From Gonocerus acuteangulatus (taxonomy: Eukaryota > Arthropoda > Insecta > Hemiptera > Coreidae): 64,000 bases of DNA. Positions 62,001 to 64,000 of the stretch are shown here, one piece after another (position 1 is the first letter of the stretch; every line of letters starts with the position of its first letter). The notes under the pieces were generated by a model. That model was not told where the DNA came from. It did no database searches and saw only the letters and a list, made by a program, of their open reading frames with translations. Position numbers and translations under genes: made by a program. Location: contig OX328123.1 of NCBI GenBank assembly GCA_946811695.1, forward strand, positions 45,351,017 to 45,415,016, given 5' to 3'.

Positions 62001-63273
62001 ATCTCATCCTATCCCACCTTGCCTCTCTAAACGTTGTGTACTGAATAATTTGGTTTGTGGATCTCATCCTATCCCGCCTTGCCTCTCTAAACGTTGTGTA
62101 CTGAATAATTTGGTTTGTGGATCTCATCCTATCCCACCTTGCCTCTCTAAACGTTGTGTACTGAATAATTTGGTTTGTGGATCTCATCCTATCCCGCCTT
62201 GCCTCTCTAAACGTTGTGTACTGAATAATTTGGTTTGTGGATCTCATCCTATCCCACCTTGCCTCTCTAAACGTTGTGTACAGAATAATTTGGTTTGCGG
62301 ATCTCATCCTATCCCACCTTGCCTCTCTAAACGTTGTGTACTGAATAATTTGGTTTGTGGATCTCATCCTATCCCGCCTTGCCTCTCTAAACGTTGTGTA
62401 CTGAATAATTTGGTTTGTGGATCTCATCCTATCCCACCTTGCCTCTCTAAACGTTGTGTACTGAATAATTTGGTTTGTGGATCTCATCCTATCCCACCTT
62501 GCCTCTCTAAACGTTGTGTACTGAATAATTTGGTTTGTGGATCTCATCCTATCCCGCCTTGCCTCTCTAAACGTTGTGTACTGAATAATTTGGTTTGTGG
62601 ATCTCATCCTATCCCACCTTGCCTCTCTAAACGTTGTGTACTGAATAATTTGGTTTGTGGATCTCATCCTATCCCACCTTGCCTCTCTAAACGTTGTGTA
62701 CTGAATAATTTGGTTTGTGGATCTCATCCTATCCCGCCTTGCCTCTCTAAACGTTGTGTACTGTATAATTTGGTTTGTGGATCTCATCCTATCCCGCCTT
62801 GCCTCTCTAAACGTTGTGTACTGAATAATTGGTTTTATGTATTAGAATTAATTTTGTACTTTGTATATCTGACAGTACCTTCAAGAATTTTTGAAAGAAA
62901 GTTTCCGTGATAAACATACACATATTTTTATTTTAGAGATTATTTATAAATGAGTAGGTTCAATCTCTTTCGATTTCTAATTATTTAAAGTGATTTAGAA
63001 CTTAGGAAATAATCATTATTTCAAATTGAATTTTACTTAAACCGAATAATGATCATTACAAATTAAAATAAAACCGTTAATTATTTTTTAAATTATTTTA
63101 TGACCTGTTTTATTTAATTGTATTTATAATATTTTTAGAGCTTGAGCCCTGGCCTGGTAAAAACGTCCATGTCGAACTGGTTCACTAAAGAACACCCCGA
63201 GCATGACTGTCTTTCAGCTGAAGATGTCGTGGATACTTTGCAATTCGCACTTTCTGCGCCTTCCACTGTCAAC
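30021..63273 (+). CDS. SDR gene 2: farnesol dehydrogenase-like classical SDR, five exons visible, 3' incomplete
   Basis: Joined exons are 30021-30152, 35004-35181, 36528-36657, 61055-61184 and 63139-63273: 235 codons, open to the end. Features: TGASEGIG (12-19), R38-R39, NNAA at 92-95 in place of NNAG, N117, S147, Y162 and K166 (YTASK), and SPGLVKT after the active site. A short final exon like gene 1 exon 6 is expected beyond the window; no credible candidate is seen before 64000. Splice phases equal those of gene 1. The exon 2 acceptor (ctcaag) and donor (gtttgt) are non-consensus, and intron 3 is 24.4 kb. The role is likely NADP(H)-dependent oxidation/reduction of alcohols or carbonyls; substrate unknown. 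Alternatively, exons 1-3 and 4-5 could be remains of two different paralogues, although phases and family order join perfectly. Confidence 0.8.
30450..31680 (+). repeat. Family H repeat, long copy
   Basis: It starts near gcatcatcttagcgcggttc, runs through the shared ctccgattgacatcacc, ctccaaacgtaaccaaaa and ggattttgctggttaacga blocks, then a (TA)n tract (31497-31578) and gaaccaccgttattttcgg. The terminal hairpin seen at 1.0 and 59.1 kb is lost, but cgcgctaa is present. Its 5' tagcgcggttcc is the inverse of the 3' ggaaccgcgcta of complete copies. Confidence 0.7.
31497..31578. repeat. (TA)n microsatellite inside family H
   Basis: About 40 TA units at the same internal site as in the 58.9-kb copy. 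It produces artefactual Tyr-Ile repeat frames on both strands. Confidence 0.97.
32226..32560 (-). pseudogene. LINE RNase H domain fragment
   Basis: The minus strand encodes [16 protein letters not shown], then [11 protein letters not shown] and, downstream, [18 protein letters not shown]. WxPGHxxIxxNxxxDxxAK is the C-terminal RNase H signature of I/Jockey/R1-type LINE polyproteins, and the W(x)SS segment follows it in those elements. The reading frame breaks after the last motif (the usual H-T-x-L-T segment appears shifted), and reverse transcriptase is absent. A 5'-truncated, decayed copy. Confidence 0.75.
32990..34123 (+). other. Unassigned open-frame cluster, possible foreign or mobile origin
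   Basis: Three neighbouring frames: 32990-33196 (68 codons), 33443-33962 (first ATG in an open run beginning 33393; about 173 residues) and, shifted by one frame, 33923-34123 (about 66 residues without an ATG start). The middle one is the longest non-repeat open frame in the window. It is rich in Phe, Ile, Leu, His and Asn with a cluster of Cys near residue 35, and has no signal peptide or recognised motif. One frameshift near 33925-33960 would join the last two. It has no visible relation to the SDR genes. It may be a decayed insertion, possibly from a mobile element or virus; I cannot assign it. Confidence 0.35.
34150..34540 (-). pseudogene. Second LINE RNase H fragment
   Basis: The minus strand contains [19 protein letters not shown] (the central RNase H strand with the usual D-S-R replaced by N-S-R). 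After frameshifts come [19 protein letters not shown] and MGRSI, the WTPSHxGxxGNExxxxLAK signature. Several stops and frameshifts show it is dead. It belongs to a different LINE from the 32.2-kb fragment (WTPSH versus WVPGH). Confidence 0.75.
35004..35181 (+). CDS. SDR gene 2, coding exon 2
   Basis: Residues 45-103 plus one base. It begins ALEEDVNK, matching ALETEIK of gene 1, and has LVNNAAVF where gene 1 has LVNNAGIF. The acceptor is ctcaag and the donor G|gtttgt; both deviate from consensus but preserve frame and phase. Confidence 0.88.
35182..36527 (+). other. SDR gene 2, intron 2 (1346 bp)
   Basis: AT-rich, with two short open frames (35737-36003 and 36066-36287) that show no family features. 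No repeat recognised. Acceptor cttgcag. Confidence 0.85.
36528..36657 (+). CDS. SDR gene 2, coding exon 3
   Basis: 130 nt as in gene 1. Encodes [17 protein letters not shown] (N117 catalytic Asn), GVLYCTQQ and GHIINVN, ending AG|gtaatg in phase 2. Confidence 0.92.
36734..37707 (+). mobile_element. Decayed hAT element with 8-bp target duplication
   Basis: Ends CAGGACTTCCCAACC and GTTTGGGAAACACTG are typical hAT terminal repeats. The flanking octamer atttagag (36726-36733 and 37708-37715) is a perfect 8-bp target duplication. The interior holds transposase remnants in the same orientation. 974 bp in all, so the element is internally deleted. Confidence 0.92.
36850..37519 (+). pseudogene. hAT transposase remnant (ZBED5/FAM200-like)
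   Basis: The first open part (36850-37125) has [19 protein letters not shown] and KLQLWKNKV. After frameshifts, [20 protein letters not shown] appears, followed by [20 protein letters not shown] and [13 protein letters not shown]. These are the order and wording of the C-terminal half of hAT transposases of the ZBED5/FAM200 type, including the dimerisation region. The N-terminal BED finger and the DDE start are missing. At least two frame breaks make it non-functional. Confidence 0.88.
38287..38379. repeat. (AT)n-(CA)n compound microsatellite
   Basis: About 35 AT units (to 38357) followed by about 11 CA units. Confidence 0.97.
40137..41185. mobile_element. 1.05-kb palindromic fold-back element
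   Basis: Terminal 13-mers CAGTCCAGTCAAC and its exact complement mark the ends. Nearly the whole interior is an inverted repeat: ttttcacttatatatcgg, gaaagtctgtcattttggg and tactattttatgtattttcc each recur in reverse on the other side. The centre is near 40600 (tagtgagtac / gtactcacta). No transposase. The 41042-41263 frame is inside or beside it and is not called. Confidence 0.8.
41185..41288. repeat. Two adjacent hairpins next to the fold-back element
   Basis: Hairpin 1: gagtacaaagt / actttgtactc (about 41184-41218). Hairpin 2: aacaaagg..ctgttgtgttt and its complement (about 41238-41287). They lie directly after the fold-back terminus. Confidence 0.75.
43093..43195 (-). mobile_element. 5'-truncated SINE (family A)
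   Basis: The plus strand shows the inverted body: actaagaattttaggacga, a degraded pair of acc blocks and ttctagccaggatagggctg. The head is missing. Confidence 0.7.
43241..43345. repeat. Perfect 28-bp inverted repeat
   Basis: Arms 43241-43268 and 43318-43345 are exact complements (atcagaggaggcatggggtc... and the reverse). The loop contains cacgaaacatgtcggg, which recurs at 43.53 and 43.72 kb. An AT microsatellite follows immediately (43346-43411). Confidence 0.9.
43346..43411. repeat. (AT)n microsatellite
   Basis: About 32 AT units directly after the 28-bp inverted repeat. Confidence 0.97.
43438..43836. mobile_element. Inverted-repeat element with 130-bp arms
   Basis: Left arm about 43438-43566 and right arm about 43702-43836 are inverted copies, including ccactttttcttgtttg, tttctggcagggggtcgata and cgacatgtttcgtgcc. 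Each arm carries the motif (C)TGAAGAG, a GTG...CAC stem, GAAACATGTCGGG. Confidence 0.8.
43980..46338 (+). mobile_element. Fold-back/Helitron-like composite element, copy 2
   Basis: Same structure as 8767-10906: A|TCCC start, palindrome (arms about 43980-44355 and 44367-44735), four diverged tandem units (45336-45815) and the terminal GCGCAC-tacc-GTGCGC hairpin then CTAG. It has about 370 extra bases (44790-45170) that copy 1 lacks. It is inserted into a pogo-like element without an obvious target duplication, as expected of Helitrons. Confidence 0.75.
44860..45168 (+). other. 102-codon open segment carried by composite copy 2
   Basis: Open from 44860 to a TAA at 45166-45168. It is rich in charged residues: [19 protein letters not shown], then [34 protein letters not shown] and a [13 protein letters not shown] end. 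It has no start codon at its beginning, and AG at 44884-44885 could be an old splice acceptor. Composition differs from the repeats around it. It may be a captured host exon; I do not recognise the protein. Confidence 0.4.
46611..46763 (+). pseudogene. pogo/Tigger transposase N-terminal HTH fragment
   Basis: The frame reads [48 protein letters not shown], then a stop. This is the psq/CENP-B-type helix-turn-helix that opens pogo/Tigger transposases (pattern LxLxxKxxILxxI...IAxxxxxPxSTLxTIxxxR). The catalytic DDE domain is absent and no start codon remains in frame. Confidence 0.88.
46868..46930. repeat. (AT)n-(TG)n microsatellite
   Basis: About 21 AT units followed by about eight TG units, directly at the right border of the pogo-like element. 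Confidence 0.95.
47233..47609 (+). repeat. 53-bp tandem repeat, seven copies
   Basis: Seven units of 53 bp (47233-47603) plus caaatt of an eighth. Each contains ccaaataaatcgtttgat and gaacacatggatgtggaatt. Units 1-5 are identical at the gat-at-gaa site; units 6-7 read gat-gt-gaa. No spacers and no coding sense. Confidence 0.95.
47644..47855 (+). mobile_element. tRNA-headed SINE (family A) with target duplication
   Basis: Head ggaggcccggtggcagtgag, B box gtgggttctattccc, then aaaaggcatcatccctatc, gctagaaaaaggtggtgacc, cgtcctaaaatt and an AT-rich tail. tattttactttat on both sides (47631-47643 and 47856-47868) is the likely duplication. Confidence 0.85.
48525..48906 (+). mobile_element. T-tailed SINE (family B), copy 3
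   Basis: Head gggggcgaggttagctcagt with ggtagagcac (A box region), an anticodon-like ctaataa loop and gagttcaattccc (B box). The body ends ttttacgggactg and then 45 consecutive T residues (48862-48906). This is the clearest view of the T tail on the element's own strand. Confidence 0.9.
50173..50385 (+). mobile_element. tRNA-headed SINE (family A)
   Basis: Head ggaggcccggtggccgtgag, B box gggttcgattccc, body gctagaaaagggtggcaacc, tattgataacccgtcacaa, then an AT-rich tail. The body matches the middle of the 5S-derived SINE over aaagggtggcaacctat. Confidence 0.88.
50404..50443. repeat. (AT)n microsatellite
   Basis: About 20 AT units between two SINEs. Confidence 0.95.
50450..50790 (-). mobile_element. 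T-tailed SINE (family B), copy 4
   Basis: Same order as the 13.2-kb copy, including ggccctgaggggcagatact and tctaccactgagctaacctc (inverted A box). It sits in AT-repeat DNA, so target duplications cannot be defined. Confidence 0.9.
50885..50965 (-). repeat. Weak tRNA-like sequence
   Basis: The minus strand has tagcgtaattcgcgtcg (A box-like), an anticodon-like cgtaaaacg stem-loop and ctgggttaaaatcccagcc (closed T arm with a B box-like core). No acceptor stem or conserved body is seen. A degraded tRNA or SINE head. Confidence 0.4.
51640..51750 (+). repeat. Family H repeat, 3' end fragment
   Basis: gtctgcacttccggatca, aagtcattagcggagtttc and a terminal hairpin (cttccttata/taggtaggaag) followed by aaatctcgctaaaa. 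Its terminal bases are the start of the 72-bp tandem repeat. Confidence 0.6.
51733..52082 (+). repeat. 72-bp tandem repeat, five copies
   Basis: Units start at 51733, 51805, 51877 (62 bp; lacks taaaactcgc), 51939 and 52011, with a sixth truncated at 52083. Each contains gctgtactgctgtttctctg, cttagttattctcggcgg and gcgttacaactg. Being a multiple of three it opens frames on both strands; no coding claim is made. Confidence 0.95.
52473..52500. repeat. (AAT)n microsatellite
   Basis: About nine aat units. Confidence 0.9.
52580..52727. mobile_element. 148-bp MITE, ends ATAAATATGCTTTAG
   Basis: Terminal ataaatatgctttag and ctaaagcatatttat are inverted. The interior has ggtccacccgacaaacct, tcgaacatggccactgcgc and atgcgcgaacgc. 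It is the unsplit relative of the MITE at 28975-29397. Confidence 0.75.
52922..53500 (-). pseudogene. LINE ORF2 C-terminal fragment
   Basis: The minus strand encodes [24 protein letters not shown]. The CPxC...E...HIL..C pattern is the cysteine/histidine motif near the C terminus of I/R1/Jockey-type LINE ORF2 proteins. Upstream on the same strand, in a broken frame, [18 protein letters not shown] can be read. No reverse transcriptase core; heavily decayed. Confidence 0.7.
54150..54800 (+). repeat. Family H fragments
   Basis: 54235-54362 matches the 3' part (gtaccaaatttcatcgacg, aatgaggtcaacctcataag, a degraded terminal hairpin, gcactaaaac). 54530-54800 matches the 5' part (gaacgaaatcagcactttcg, cttatttcaccaactggg, ccttaactccaaacac). 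The order is inverted relative to complete copies, so these are two separate fragments. Confidence 0.6.
54884..54941. repeat. (TA)n-(GT)n microsatellite
   Basis: Interrupted TA tract followed by about 16 GT units. Confidence 0.95.
56449..56669 (-). mobile_element. Full-length SINE (family A) with target duplication
   Basis: Minus strand: ggaggcccggtggccgtgtg, cgtgggtttgattccc (B box), aaaggcatcagccctatcc, gctagaaaagggtggtaacc, cgtcctaaaatt and an AT-rich tail. Flanks taatgtaaaaatta (56435-56448) and taatgtaaaatta (56670-56682) form a near-perfect duplication. Confidence 0.9.
56932..57191. mobile_element. MITE, GGGCGTATATA family, well kept copy
   Basis: Ends tgggcgtatatag and ctatatacgccca are exact complements. 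Subterminal G-rich blocks (cgggaggggctggg, caggaggggctgcagcc) and the core gatcttatttaatttattt are shared with the other copies. Confidence 0.85.
57345..59160 (+). repeat. Family H repeat, longest copy with an internal duplication
   Basis: It begins with a gcatcatcttagcgcggtt end. The first pass of the body (57660-58120) is repeated by a second pass (58140-58760), then come the (TA)n tract (58889-59020), gaaccaccgttattttcgg and the intact terminal hairpin ggttcctccct/agggaggaacc with cgcgctaa. No open reading frame of transposase type. The hairpin plus CTAA could mean a non-autonomous Helitron-like family, but the 5' end is not TC, so the class stays open. Confidence 0.7.
58889..59020. repeat. 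(TA)n microsatellite with interruptions, inside family H
   Basis: Two long TA runs separated by aatatataca-type interruptions. Same internal position as at 31.5 kb. Confidence 0.97.
61055..61184 (+). CDS. SDR gene 2, coding exon 4 (active site)
   Basis: The acceptor gtttcag joins AG from exon 3 with T to make S147. The exon encodes SLLAHRDVG, the YTASK active site (Y162, K166) and [18 protein letters not shown], ending ACG|gtaaat in phase 0, as in gene 1. Confidence 0.9.
61185..63138 (+). other. SDR gene 2, intron 4 (1954 bp)
   Basis: Dominated by the 60-bp tandem array (61681-62832). AT-rich flanks contain a small open frame (61593-61731) discussed in the findings. Acceptor atttttag. Confidence 0.85.
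61681..62832 (+). repeat. 60-bp tandem repeat array, about 19 copies
   Basis: Eighteen full units start every 60 bases from 61741 to 62761. They are preceded by one variant unit carrying a tcaaggt insertion and followed by the first 12 bases of another. Each has ctgaataatttggtttgtgg, atctcatcctatccc, gccttgcctctctaaacg and ttgtgta. Variants (cccgcc/cccacc, tgtgg/tgcgg) fall into a three-unit pattern towards the right end. Because 60 is divisible by three, the array is open in the sense frame (409 codons from 61681) and the antisense frame (361 codons). I treat it as an intronic satellite, not a gene. Confidence 0.95.
63139..63273 (+). CDS. SDR gene 2, coding exon 5
   Basis: 45 codons (residues 191-235), beginning [10 protein letters not shown] and ending APSTVN at the donor AAC|gtgagt, phase 0. 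Length and boundaries equal those of gene 1 exon 5. Confidence 0.88.
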
Positions 63274-64000
63274 GTGAGTATTCAACCCAGAACTTTGTTT
63301 TTAGGTGATCCAATTTTTCACAATTTGTATGTGCTGATGGTCAAATTAAAAAAAAAAAAAACACTTACTTTCTTCACTACTCTTTTATTTTTCTCTACAT
63401 GTTTCTAGTCATTATGACGCCTCTTAAGGGGAACTTAAAACAATATGTCATTGCAACCTTCACCAACGAGAACCTTCCGCAGGTAGTGCCCCGTCTAATA
63501 AAAAAAAAAACTGAAATTATATACCTAGATAAAATATTTTTGTAGTTAAAAACAAGGATACATCAAATGAATAATTTTATAAAATGGCGAAGACTTCTTT
63601 TGGAAAGTCAACTCTTACCCTTATCTTGTCAGCCTTGACGAGGCCCTACCTGCGGAATATTCTCGGAGGTGTAGGCTCTAATGATATATTATTTAAAATG
63701 GCCCTGAAGAGGCGTCAAAGAGACGAGAACATGTAGAGAAAATTAAGAAATAGTGAAGAAAGTTACTGAATTGTTTGAAATTTGACCTTTTCCCACATAT
63801 AACTATATTGTAATATTTGAGTTAAAAGCTTTATGTTTTCAAACAAGTTTTAATAATTAAATAAAAATTGTTTCTAGTACACTGCACAATGTGCATTTAT
63901 ATATGTTTTGTTTTAAGTTACTTCATTGGGGTTGAAATGATTGATTGGTGAGACCGCATCTCACGCCAGGAGGCAGAGTGGTGAAAAATAACACCGCTCC
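63274..64000 (+). other. SDR gene 2, start of intron 5 (runs off the window)
   Basis: It contains an imperfect inverted repeat (63361-63770). Nothing in it resembles a final SDR exon, although the equivalent in gene 1 is only 63 nt. Confidence 0.7.
63361..63770. mobile_element. Imperfect inverted-repeat element
   Basis: Left arm about 63361-63500 and right arm about 63625-63770 are inverted copies at roughly three-quarters identity by eye: ttctctacatgtt, gacgcctctt and ttccgcaggtag recur in reverse. The right arm carries CTGAAGAG, a CGTC/GACG stem, then AGAACATG. Confidence 0.65.

Noticed and set aside
61681..62832. CRISPR-like regular array
   Set aside because: Units are directly adjacent and identical with no unique spacers, and the DNA is eukaryotic. 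The same applies to the 53-bp (47233) and 72-bp (51733) arrays.
61681..62910. 409-codon open frame, with a 361-codon antisense frame
   Set aside because: Both come from a 60-bp repeat divisible by three. No domain, and the array lies inside an SDR intron.
63301..63335. Last exon of SDR gene 2 directly after a gtttttag acceptor
   Set aside because: The intron would be only about 31 bp, and the short peptide does not resemble the C-terminal strand in gene 1.

Overview
The window is AT-rich animal nuclear DNA, most likely insect. It holds spliced genes with GT-AG introns, many nested transposable elements, SINEs with pol III-type heads, and long AT microsatellites. The proteins resemble the insect farnesol-dehydrogenase-like branch of classical short-chain dehydrogenases/reductases (SDRs). 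I cannot place the order with confidence.

Only two host genes are supported, both on the plus strand. SDR gene 1 spans 6189-18986 and is complete: six coding exons, 257 aa. SDR gene 2 starts at 30021 and has five exons visible to 63273 (235 aa). Its short last exon should lie beyond the right edge. The two share exon order and every splice phase (0, 1, 2, 0, 0), so they are tandem duplicates. Both keep the TGASEGIG cofactor loop, an Asn-Ser-Tyr-Lys catalytic set and the SPGLVKT segment. Gene 2 has NNAA where gene 1 has the canonical NNAG.

Layout: 1-6188 is repeat-rich DNA upstream of gene 1. 6189-18986 is gene 1, with introns of about 1.7-4.1 kb. 18987-30020 is intergenic and holds SINEs, a MITE, a 575-bp fold-back element and a 5S-rRNA-derived SINE just upstream of gene 2. 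30021-36657 holds gene 2 exons 1-3. 36658-61054 is one 24.4-kb intron packed with a hAT remnant with target duplication, a palindromic fold-back element, a pogo/Tigger element split by a Helitron-like element, tandem repeats and LINE fragments. 61055-63273 holds gene 2 exons 4-5, separated by an array of 60-bp units. An inverted repeat lies in the last partial intron.

The most interesting material is mobile. SINE families with different heads (tRNA-like and 5S) share body and tail modules. A small hairpin motif (CTGANGA, one base, variable stem, GAAAC) recurs in otherwise unrelated elements. A fold-back/Helitron-like composite exists in two copies, only one of which carries a 102-codon open segment. 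I saw no CRISPR array, operon, functional rRNA or functional tRNA gene.
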